DNA of 32,770 nt from Actinomycetota bacterium (GTDB lineage Bacteria > Actinomycetota > Acidimicrobiia > Acidimicrobiales > AC-9): assembly GCA_005888295.1 (NCBI GenBank), contig VAWP01000059.1:3246-36015 (forward strand), read 5' to 3'. The notes below the pieces were generated by a model, which worked only from the letters and a program-made list of their open reading frames with translations, was not told where the DNA came from and ran no database searches. Of the stretch, positions 16,204 to 23,179 are shown piece by piece; the first letter of the stretch is position 1, and every line of letters begins with the position of its first letter. The translations under genes and the position numbers were made by a program.

Positions 16204-17346
16204 ATGACCTCGACGGAATCCGACATCTACTACGACCCGTACGACTTCGAGATCGACTCCGATCCGTATCCTGTCTGGAAGCGGCTTCGCGACGAACGGC
16301 CCCTCTACCACAACGACCGCTACGACTTCTACGCGCTCAGCCGCTTCGAGGACGTCGAGCCGAGCCTGGTCGACTGGAGGACGTACTGCTCAGCTCGCGG
16401 GACGGTCCTGGAGCTCATCAAGAGCGGGATGGAGATCCCGCGGGGCTCGATCATCTTCGAGGATCCTCCGGATCACGACCGCCATCGTGGCCTGCTCTCA
16501 CGCGTCTTCACCCCACGGAAGATGAACGCGATCGAACCGAAGGTGCGCGAATTCTGTGCCCGATGCCTCGATCCCCTCGTCGGTGCGGGGGGGTTCGACT
16601 TCATCCGTGACCTCGGCGCTCCGATGCCCATGCGGACGATCGGCATGCTTCTCGGCATCCCCGACCAGGACCAGGAGTCGATACGCGAGCGCATCGACGA
16701 GGGACTGCGCCTCACGGAAGGCAAGTACATCGACTGGCGGGCGAAGCATCCCTCCGACGATCTCATGACCGAGCTGCTCCAGGCCGAGTTCGAGGACGAG
16801 TCAGGGCTCCGCCGGCTCACTCGGGCCGAGGTCCTGAACTTCGTGAACCTCCTGGCCGCGGCCGGCAACGAGACCACGACCCGCCTCATCGGTTGGACCG
16901 GAAAGGTGCTGGCAGAGCATCCCGACCAGCGCCGGGAGCTGGTCGAGCAGCGAGGTCTGGTACCGAAGGCGATCGAAGAGGTGCTGCGCTACGAGTCACC
17001 GTCGCCCGTTCAGGCACGGTTCGTCACCAAGGACGTGGTGCACCACGGGCAGGAGGTCCCGCAGGGCAGCGCCATCCTTCTCCTCAACGGCTCGGCGAAC
17101 CGCGACGACCGCAAGTTCGCCGACGGCGACCGGTTCGACATCCATCGAAAGATCGATCACCACCTCGCCTTCGGGTACGGCATCCATTTCTGCCTCGGTG
17201 CTGCCCTGGCGCGTCTGGAAGGCCGCGTCGCGCTCGACGAGGTCCTCGAGCGGTTCCCATCGTGGGAGATCGACTGGGACAACGTCGTACAGGCGCGGAC
17301 GTCGACCGTCCGTGGCTGGGAGCGCTTCCCTGTCCGAACCGCCTAG
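16204..17346 (+). CDS. Cytochrome P450 (first)
   Basis: The protein is 380 residues, a soluble bacterial class I P450 that hydroxylates or epoxidises an unknown substrate using ferredoxin-delivered electrons. It shows EDPPDHDRHRGLLSRVF (C-helix region), an I-helix AAGNETTTRL with the oxygen-activating acid/Thr pair, the K-helix E-x-x-R in EEVLRYESP, and the heme loop FGYGIHFCLGAALARLEGR with Cys330. AGGGA lies 7 nt before ATG 16204. Its stop codon (TAG 17344-17346) overlaps the stop of the convergent second P450. The two P450s share only family motifs and are not recent duplicates. Confidence 0.93.
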   Translation: MTSTESDIYYDPYDFEIDSDPYPVWKRLRDERPLYHNDRYDFYALSRFEDVEPSLVDWRTYCSARGTVLELIKSGMEIPRGSIIFEDPPDHDRHRGLLSRVFTPRKMNAIEPKVREFCARCLDPLVGAGGFDFIRDLGAPMPMRTIGMLLGIPDQDQESIRERIDEGLRLTEGKYIDWRAKHPSDDLMTELLQAEFEDESGLRRLTRAEVLNFVNLLAAAGNETTTRLIGWTGKVLAEHPDQRRELVEQRGLVPKAIEEVLRYESPSPVQARFVTKDVVHHGQEVPQGSAILLLNGSANRDDRKFADGDRFDIHRKIDHHLAFGYGIHFCLGAALARLEGRVALDEVLERFPSWEIDWDNVVQARTSTVRGWERFPVRTA

Positions 17347-18545
17347 GGGGCTCGGACGTCCCACTCCAGAGGCAGGCTGTCGGCCTGGCGGATACCTGGG
17401 GAGACGTTCAGCTCAACTCCCTCGGGCACGCGGTAGTCGGGGATGCGGGCATGCAGCTCCTCCAGGGCGACCCGCAGCTCCAGCCGGGCCAGGTGGGCGC
17501 CCAGGCACAGGTGGTTGCCGCTCCCGAAGGCGACGTGCCGGTTGGGGTCGCGGCCGAAGTCGACGCCCGTCTCGGCGAACTCCTCCTCGTCCAGGTTGGC
17601 GGCCCCCAGGACGAGCGTGACGGGATCGCCGGCGTGCAGCTGCACGCCGTTGACCTCGACGTCCTGCTTCACCTCCCGGGGGACGACGGCGACGGGTGTC
17701 TCCCAGCGCAGGAGCTCCTCGATGGCCGCCGGGATCCGGGCCGGGTCGTCGATCAGCTGGCGGCGGCGCTCGGGGTGGTTGGCCAGGTAGGTGACCATGC
17801 AGTCGAGGGTGGCGGTGACGGTGTCCAGGCCGCCGAGCATGAGGAGGTGGGCCATGCCCAGCAGCTCGGTCTCGGTGAGCTCGTCGCCGTCGATGGTGAA
17901 CTGCACGATCTGGGACAGCAGGCTGTCGTCGGGCGGACGGGACCGGCGCTCGGCGATGGCCTGGCGGAAGTAGTCGCTGATCTCGTGGCCCGTCTGGCGC
18001 CTGATCGCCGCCGCCCCCTCGAAGTCGCCGGGGTCGACGTCGGGGCGGATGGTGTTGTCCCGCCAGCGAAGGAACATCGGGAGATCGCTCATCGGGAGGC
18101 CCATGAGGGCCAGGAAGATCCCCGACGGCAGCGGGGTGGCGAACTCCTCGTGGAAGTCGCAGTGGCCCCGGTCGGCGAAGGCGCCGATGAGCTGGGTGAC
18201 GAGAGCACGCACGTCGGGCTCGAGACGCCCGATCTCCCGGGGCAGGAAGCGGGGGTTGAGCAGGCGCCGGTACCTGGTGTGCCGGGGCGGATCGACCTGC
18301 AGCGGGAGGAGCGGCTGCTCGCCCAGCTCCATGGCATCGCTCTCGGAGGTGAAGTACTCGGGATGTCGCAGCGCCCAGTTCACGTCCTTGTACCGGCTGA
18401 GGTAGACGGACGTCATCCCGGCGAAGTCCGAGCGGGCGACGGGACACTGTCGCCGCAGGGTGTCGTAGGTCTCGTGCGGGCTGGCGGCCACGTGCGGGGC
18501 GAACAGCAACGCACCCGGGTCCATCGACTCCACGGTGTCGGTCAT
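17343..18545 (-). CDS. Cytochrome P450 (second)
   Basis: The protein is 400 residues. Motifs are VDPPRHTRYRRLLNPRF, an I-helix LMLGGLDTVTATL, the K-helix EELLRWETP, and the heme-binding FGSGNHLCLGAHLARLELR with Cys347. It resembles the CYP families found beside steroid, terpenoid or aromatic catabolic genes in actinobacteria, but the substrate cannot be told. GAGGAG sits 5 nt before ATG 18545. It follows a TetR gene on the same strand, probably in one transcript, so that regulator is its likely controller. Its stop TAG is embedded in the CTAG shared with the convergent P450. Confidence 0.93.
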   Translation of the reverse strand: MTDTVESMDPGALLFAPHVAASPHETYDTLRRQCPVARSDFAGMTSVYLSRYKDVNWALRHPEYFTSESDAMELGEQPLLPLQVDPPRHTRYRRLLNPRFLPREIGRLEPDVRALVTQLIGAFADRGHCDFHEEFATPLPSGIFLALMGLPMSDLPMFLRWRDNTIRPDVDPGDFEGAAAIRRQTGHEISDYFRQAIAERRSRPPDDSLLSQIVQFTIDGDELTETELLGMAHLLMLGGLDTVTATLDCMVTYLANHPERRRQLIDDPARIPAAIEELLRWETPVAVVPREVKQDVEVNGVQLHAGDPVTLVLGAANLDEEEFAETGVDFGRDPNRHVAFGSGNHLCLGAHLARLELRVALEELHARIPDYRVPEGVELNVSPGIRQADSLPLEWDVRAP

Positions 18546-18557
18546 CTTGCTCCTCTC

Positions 18558-19161
18558 TCATCGATCCCGAGCCCCCCTGCCACGAAGTGCCACACCGACG
18601 GTCGAGCAGCAGGCCGAAGACGATCTCGGCGGCCCGGGCTGGGTCGCCCGGGCGAGCTGCGCCGACGCTGGCTGCGGCCTCGATCTCGGCCTCGAGCAGG
18701 TCCACCAGCGGCGCCAGCGCGGCGGCCAGCTCGCGGGGGCGGTCACTGCCGAGGCGCCGGTACTGGCGGACGAGGACCCTGGCGTACCCGGGGGCCATGC
18801 GGGCCAGCTTGAACAGCGAGACGACGTAGCGCTCGAGGCGGGCGACGGGAGCCGACACGTGCTCCAGGGCGCTCGTGAGCATGGCCGTGCCCGTCCGACT
18901 GTCCTCCTCCAGGAGAGCCAGGAGCAGGTCGTCCTTGCCGGCGAAGGAACGGTAGAAGGTCTTGAGCGAGACCCCCGCCCGGGCCGTCACCTCGGCCACG
19001 GTGAACGAGGCGTCGTCGGCCTCCTCGGTGAGCTCTCGGACGGCGTCGAGCAGGCGCTCGAGCCGCGCCATCGAGCGGACGGCGGCCGGGTCGAGGGAGC
19101 GCCGCAGGGCCCGGTCCCGCCACGCTGGGACAGCTTCCGTCACCTCCAGGGAAAATGCCAT
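18558..19161 (-). CDS. TetR-family regulator with unresolved 3' end
   Basis: From ATG 19161 about 190 residues are clearly TetR. They include AWRDRALRRSLDPAAVR, the HTH FTVAEVTARAGVSLKTFYRSFAGKDDLLLALLEED, then a helical ligand domain (RLERYVVSLFKLARMAPGYARVL) to AAEIVFGLLLDRRCG. The frame then has no stop. It runs on through the P450 coding region in another frame to 17413, giving a nonsensical 582-residue product. A run of six G (minus strand, 18577-18572) lies at the point of failure. One base fewer would stop at 18558; one base more would stop at the TGA that overlaps the P450 ATG (ATGA). An indel in this homopolymer, or real slippage, is likely. The end given is one of these two. It probably represses itself and the P450. 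Confidence 0.75.
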
Positions 19162-19167
19162 TCTCCC
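19149..19167. promoter_or_regulatory. Near-perfect palindrome over the TetR start codon, candidate operator
   Basis: GGGAAAATG-C-CATTCTCCC is a 19-bp inverted repeat with one mismatch in the 9-bp arms. It is AT-richer than its surroundings and covers the start codon of the TetR gene, just downstream of a TAGCCT box. Its size and position are what an autorepressor site would have. Confidence 0.55.
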
Positions 19168-19170
19168 GAG

Positions 19171-19176
19171 AGGCTA
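19171..19176 (-). promoter_or_regulatory. -10 box (TAGCCT) for the TetR-P450 operon
   Basis: TAGCCT on the minus strand is 9 nt before ATG 19161. It is immediately next to the palindrome, so bound repressor would block transcription start. Confidence 0.45.
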
Positions 19177-19318
19177 GCATGATGGTGCGCCGAGGAGCAC
19201 GGGGGGCGGCTGCACCGTCGCCGGACCGCCGGGGGCGGTAGCGCCGGGAGAGGCGGGTATCGGTGTCAGCCCGCGCCGACCAGCGCTTTTGCGCCGCTCC
19301 GGGGGCCCGGTCCCGGCC

Positions 19319-20071
19319 TCAGGTGTTGCGGCCGCCGTTGACGCCGATGACCTGGCCGGTGATGTAGCCGGCCTCGTCTCGGACCAGGAAAGCGCAGGTG
19401 GCGGCGATGTCCTCCGGTCGTCCGACCCGGCGAACCGGGACCCTCGACGCGTGGTGGTCGACTCCCTCGCCGAGGAAACCCTGGCGCTCGGACGCCCGCA
19501 GCATGGGCGTGTCGATGAACCCGGGAGGGATCGTGTTCACCGTGATCCCCTGCGGACCGAGCTCCAGGGCAAGTGCCTTGGTGAACCCGATGACGCCGGC
19601 CTTCGACGCCACGTAGTGCGTCATGCGCGCCTGGCCCCCCTGGGCGCTCGACGAGGAGATGTTGACGATCCGCCCCCAACCAGCCTCGATCATGTCGGGC
19701 ACGACCGCCTGGCAGCAGTCGAACGTGCCGGTGAGGTTGACGGCGAGGATCCGGTTCCACTGGTCGGCGCTGATCGACAGGAAGGGATCGAAGCCCTGGA
19801 GCCCGGCGTTGTTCACCAGGATGGTCGGCCGGCCCAGACGACGGCGCACGTCGGCCACCCCGGCGTCGATCTGGGAACGGTCGGTGACGTCGACCGTCAC
19901 GCCGACCGCGGTGCCCCCAGACGCCACGATCTTGGCCGCCGTGGCGTCCGCCGAGCTGGTGTCCCGGTCGAAGACGGCCACGGCGGCGCCGTCGGCGGCC
20001 AGCCGCTCGCTGATGGCCAGCCCGATGCCGGAGCCGCCGCCGGTCACGATCGCCGTTCGTTCGTCGCTCAT
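19319..20071 (-). CDS. SDR-family oxidoreductase
   Basis: The protein is 250 residues, a classical short-chain dehydrogenase. It has the nucleotide-binding T10-GGGSGIG, the DVTD segment (residues 61-64), N87-NAG, catalytic Ser140 in VNISSSSAQ, and Y153-x-x-x-K157 in HYVASK. It ends INDEEDLY close to the family's usual GQVIGVNGG strand. Acidic Asp35 after the second strand (VFDRD) favours NAD over NADP. It follows TetR gene 20091-20774 on the same strand with a 19-bp gap and is likely in its transcript. The predicted role is oxidation of an alcohol or reduction of a ketone in the neighbouring catabolic pathway. Confidence 0.9.
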   Translation of the reverse strand: MSDERTAIVTGGGSGIGLAISERLAADGAAVAVFDRDTSSADATAAKIVASGGTAVGVTVDVTDRSQIDAGVADVRRRLGRPTILVNNAGLQGFDPFLSISADQWNRILAVNLTGTFDCCQAVVPDMIEAGWGRIVNISSSSAQGGQARMTHYVASKAGVIGFTKALALELGPQGITVNTIPPGFIDTPMLRASERQGFLGEGVDHHASRVPVRRVGRPEDIAATCAFLVRDEAGYITGQVIGVNGGRNT

Positions 20072-20090
20072 CGGCCAGCGCCCGAGGCTG

Positions 20091-20774
20091 CTACGCGGCG
20101 CGTCCGATGCCGTGCAGGATCAGGTCCCACAGCTCCTCGGCCGGGTCGCCGCCGTCGGACTCGGCGGCGGCACCACCGATCGTCATGGAGAAGGCGTTGA
20201 ACATGACCGCCTCGAGGACAACGCCGGCCAGCCGGCGCCGGCCGAGGTCACCGCGGACGACCCCGGCGGCCACCGCCTCCTCGAGAACCCCCTCGAAGAG
20301 GGAGACGAGCGGCGCATAGGCGCGAGTCGCTTCCTCGGGATGGACGGTCATCAGCTGTTGGGCGAACTCCGCCAGCGCACGGGGTGACTGTTTCCTGCCC
20401 GTGCCCTTCGGTGTCGGCCGGCACAGCCAGTAGTACTCGACAACGAAACGGTGCAGACGCTCGACCGGATCCGCCTCGTGTCCGATCCGATCCTGGAGGT
20501 CCTCGGCGGTCGACCGGACCGACTCCTCGAACAGCGCGAGGAGCAGCTCCTGCTTGCCGCCGAAGTACTGGTAGAAGCTCCGCAACGACTGGCCGGACTT
20601 CTCGACCACGTCCTGGACCGTGAAGTCCATGCCGGGGGCGCTGTCGCTCATGAGGTCGAGAGCAGCCTCGATGAACCGCTGCACGCGCTTCTCCGCCCGC
20701 ACGCGTGCCGGGTCGAGCGACCGGGCCACCGCCTGCTCGCGCCAGCTGGCAGCTGCCGATTCCTTCGTCGTCAC
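20091..20774 (-). CDS. TetR-family regulator (second)
   Basis: The protein is 227 residues from GTG 20774. The DNA-binding part reads ASWREQAVARSLDPARVRAEKRVQRFIEAALDL, then MDFTVQDVVEKSGQSLRSFYQYFGGKQELLLALFEE. A long helical effector domain follows, including VVEYYWLCRPTPKG. The frame extends upstream to 21020, but that part is low-complexity and unconserved. TAAGCT 7 nt before GTG 20774 supports the short start. It is a paralogue of the regulator at 27572-28282. It lies between the SDR and the Rieske gene set, so either or both may be its targets. Confidence 0.88.
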   Translation of the reverse strand: MTTKESAAASWREQAVARSLDPARVRAEKRVQRFIEAALDLMSDSAPGMDFTVQDVVEKSGQSLRSFYQYFGGKQELLLALFEESVRSTAEDLQDRIGHEADPVERLHRFVVEYYWLCRPTPKGTGRKQSPRALAEFAQQLMTVHPEEATRAYAPLVSLFEGVLEEAVAAGVVRGDLGRRRLAGVVLEAVMFNAFSMTIGGAAAESDGGDPAEELWDLILHGIGRAA

Positions 20775-20781
20775 CGTGAAA

Positions 20782-20787
20782 AGCTTA
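20782..20787 (-). promoter_or_regulatory. -10 box (TAAGCT) for the second TetR gene
   Basis: TAAGCT on the minus strand lies 7 nt before GTG 20774. This implies a leaderless TetR-SDR transcript. Confidence 0.45.
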
Positions 20788-20905
20788 CTGCACAGCTGGG
20801 GAGAACGTGGCTGCGGCCATACGGCCAAGCTCTGTCTCGTGTGCCGCCAGTCACATTTTCGCTCCCGAACCGGTACAGGGTCATCCCCACGAGGGCGACG
20901 ACCGG

Positions 20906-21232
20906 TCACACCACGGGTTCGGCCACAGCGTCCAGCCTGGTCGAGCCGCTGTCGGGCACCCTCGGCTGGCGCCACACCTCGACCGGGAACGAGACCGTCA
21001 CCAACGAGCAGTAGAGCCACAGCAGGCGCTTGGCCTCGTCGGGCATGGCGCCCATGTCGAACTGGTCGAGGTACGACGACGCCGCCTCGAGCCGCGGAAA
21101 GGCGGAGTCGTAGAACGCCTGGAGCTCGTCCATGGTGCTCGACAGGCGCTTGGCGTAGCGCTCCCGCTCGGTGGCGATCGCCCAGTCCGCGAAGGGCTCG
21201 AGGTCGGCGAACTCCGCAGGCAGGGTTGGCAT
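20906..21232 (-). CDS. Small conserved protein following the Rieske oxygenase
   Basis: The product is 108 residues, mostly helical. It starts PTLPAEFADLEPFADWAI, continues with RYAKRLSSTMDELQAFYDSAFPRLEAA, and ends with SFPVEVWRQPRVPDSG. It has one Cys, no metal motif, and no signal peptide or membrane segment. I recall similar small proteins beside actinobacterial ring-hydroxylating oxygenases but know no function. It starts 14 bp after the oxygenase stop, clearly in the same transcript. It may be an accessory or stability factor for the oxygenase, or help in substrate handling; that is inference. Confidence 0.75.
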   Translation of the reverse strand: MPTLPAEFADLEPFADWAIATERERYAKRLSSTMDELQAFYDSAFPRLEAASSYLDQFDMGAMPDEAKRLLWLYCSLVTVSFPVEVWRQPRVPDSGSTRLDAVAEPVV

Positions 21233-21246
21233 TTCGGGCTCCTCGC

Positions 21247-22536
21247 TCAGGACGCGGCCGAGACCCGGACGGGTGTCGCCGTCTGTTGCCGGTACTCGTT
21301 CACGTACTGATGGGCCGTCCTGTGCAGGAGGCGCAGCAGGATCTCCTGGTCGTTCAGGGGGAACTCAGTGACGGCTCGCGACTCGAGCATCGTCTGCGTC
21401 GCCTCCAGCGTGTTGCTGTCCTGAAGGCCGTACTCCTTGAACGTCACGACCGCGAGCTCCTGGGCCAGGCGTTCGAGGGCGGTCCTCGGCGGGACGAAGT
21501 AGCACGTGCCCTCGAAGATGTGGGTGTTGTACGACGTCGGCCAGTAGTGGTACGTGAGGACCCAGTTCGTCTTCCAGATGAGCACCATGAAGTTGGGGAA
21601 GAACAGGAACGAGTCCATCCCCCAGGACGGATGCCGGGCCGGGTTGAGCCCCGGCGGCAGCTCGTCGATGCCGATGTCGGGAGCGTCCCACGGACCGAAC
21701 AGCCCGCTGTGCAGCACCCGCTCGATGGGCTTGACCATGCTCAGATCCTTGGGCGGCGACATCCCGCCCCAGGACGACACCATCCCGTGGGGGCCGTCGA
21801 CGCCGTACGCCAGCGCCTCGTAGCCGATGCCCTGCAGCTTGCGGGACTCCTCGGCCACGGCCTGCTTCGCGTGGAGCACCGGCGCGTGGTAGAACTCGGT
21901 GAAGGCGTCGATGAACAGCTTCCAGTTGCTGCGGACCTCGGCGCGGTACCGGTGCACCTGCGTCATCTTGTGGAAGGGATAACCGACGAGTCCTTCGCCG
22001 ATCTCGCCGAGGTACTCGCGCAGCGGGGTGGTGTCGGCCCCGTCGAGGTTGACGAAGATGAACCCCTCCCACACGTCGGCCCGGACAGGGACCAGGCCAT
22101 GGTCGGCCTTCTCCAGGCCGAAGAACTCGGACTCCTGCTGGACGAACGTGCACTCGCCGTGGAGGTTGTAGCGCCACCCGTGGTACTTGCAGGTGAACTG
22201 GCGGCAGGTCCCGTTCGTCTCCTCACCCGGGTAGTCGTTCCACACGAGCTTGTTGCCACGGTGCCGGCAGATGTTGTGAAAGGCGCGGACCTCGCCGTCC
22301 GAGTCCCGCAGCACGACCACCGACGTGCGAGCCGCGTCGAGCTCCCTGGTGAAGTAGCTCCCGACCCTCGGGAGCTGCTCGACTCGACCGACGTTCAGCC
22401 ACGTCCGCCGGAAGATGGCGTCACGCTCCAGCTCGTAGTGAGCCGACGAGATGGAGTCCTCGTAGGAGACCGGCTCCGTACCGAGCCCGAAGTGCTCCGT
22501 CCAGCTGCCCTCGGCGGGCTTGGTGAAGTGTGGCAT
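21247..22536 (-). CDS. Rieske non-heme iron oxygenase, large (alpha) subunit
   Basis: The protein is 429 residues. The N-terminal Rieske domain binds a 2Fe-2S cluster through C90-R-H92 and C116-K-Y-H119. The C-terminal domain carries the mononuclear iron site, with D210 and H217/H222 in IDAFTEFYHAPVLH. Both sets are complete, so it should be active in dioxygenation or monooxygenation of an aromatic, terpenoid or steroid-like ring. AGGA lies 7 nt before ATG 22536. Upstream in the transcript are the CMD-like and acyl-CoA synthetase genes. Its electron donor is probably the KshB-like reductase encoded divergently at 24869-25894. No classic beta subunit follows, though the NTF2-like protein at 25901 has that fold. 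Confidence 0.93.
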   Translation of the reverse strand: MPHFTKPAEGSWTEHFGLGTEPVSYEDSISSAHYELERDAIFRRTWLNVGRVEQLPRVGSYFTRELDAARTSVVVLRDSDGEVRAFHNICRHRGNKLVWNDYPGEETNGTCRQFTCKYHGWRYNLHGECTFVQQESEFFGLEKADHGLVPVRADVWEGFIFVNLDGADTTPLREYLGEIGEGLVGYPFHKMTQVHRYRAEVRSNWKLFIDAFTEFYHAPVLHAKQAVAEESRKLQGIGYEALAYGVDGPHGMVSSWGGMSPPKDLSMVKPIERVLHSGLFGPWDAPDIGIDELPPGLNPARHPSWGMDSFLFFPNFMVLIWKTNWVLTYHYWPTSYNTHIFEGTCYFVPPRTALERLAQELAVVTFKEYGLQDSNTLEATQTMLESRAVTEFPLNDQEILLRLLHRTAHQYVNEYRQQTATPVRVSAAS

Positions 22537-22585
22537 TGGAGTTCCTCCAGTGAGGTACCGCCGAGCACGATATCACCGATCTCCG

Positions 22586-23179
22586 TCAATGAGAAGGTCG
22601 TTTTCGGAGGTCGTCGTCCAGCTCGATGCCGAAGGACCGGCAGGCCATGGCCACGACCTCGTAGGCGCCGACGGTGAAGACCAGGTCCATCAGCTGCTGG
22701 TCGTCGAGCTCGCCGGCCAGCACTCCCCAGGTGGCGTCAGCCACGGTGGCGTCCGTGACCAGCTCGTCGACGGCGGCGAGCATGGCCCGTTCGAGGGTCG
22801 ACCACCCAGGGGCGTCGGGACCATGGGCGATCCGAGCCACCTCGTCGCCGGCGAGCCCGGCGTCCTCGGCCATGACGACATGCTGCGCCCACTCGTAGGT
22901 GGCCCCTCGGAGCGCTGCGACTCGCAGCACGAGCAGCTCACGGTGACGCGCCGACAGGGTCGAGGCGGACAGCACGTGGCCGTTGAAGGTGAAGAACGCG
23001 CGGGTCAGCTCGGGGTGCCGGGCGAGCGTCCCGAGGATGTTGAGCCCCTTCGGTCGATCCTCGCGGCGAGGGGTCGCCTGGTCGGCGTTCGGCGGCCGCA
23101 GCGCTCCCATCGCCTGGCGCATCTCCTTCGGCCACCGCTCGGGCGGCAGGGGTGGAAGGCGCGGTCTGTTCTGAGTCAT
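22586..23179 (-). CDS. Carboxymuconolactone decarboxylase (CMD)-family protein
   Basis: The protein is 197 residues from ATG 23179, which overlaps the stop of the acyl-CoA synthetase (ATGA, coupled). The core GLNILGTLARHPELTRAFFTFNGHVL, LSARHRELLVLRVAALRGATYEWAQHVVMAEDAGL and MLAAVDELVTDATV is the CMD/AhpD helical fold, with E96-W97 and H100 at the conserved site. There is no CxxC, so it is not an AhpD-type peroxidase. Actinobacteria often carry such genes within aromatic or steroid degradation operons, usually without a proven reaction. It may be a decarboxylase or lactone-acting enzyme of this pathway. Confidence 0.87.
   Translation of the reverse strand: MTQNRPRLPPLPPERWPKEMRQAMGALRPPNADQATPRREDRPKGLNILGTLARHPELTRAFFTFNGHVLSASTLSARHRELLVLRVAALRGATYEWAQHVVMAEDAGLAGDEVARIAHGPDAPGWSTLERAMLAAVDELVTDATVADATWGVLAGELDDQQLMDLVFTVGAYEVVAMACRSFGIELDDDLRKRPSH

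Noticed and set aside
16893-18812. A 639-residue plus-strand protein across the P450 pair
   Set aside because: It runs through the first P450 in a wrong frame, then antisense to the second. Both P450s have complete motifs.
17413-19161. A 582-residue TetR fusion protein
   Set aside because: Past about residue 190 the translation is an out-of-frame shadow of the P450 gene, rich in Arg and Pro, with no fold motif.
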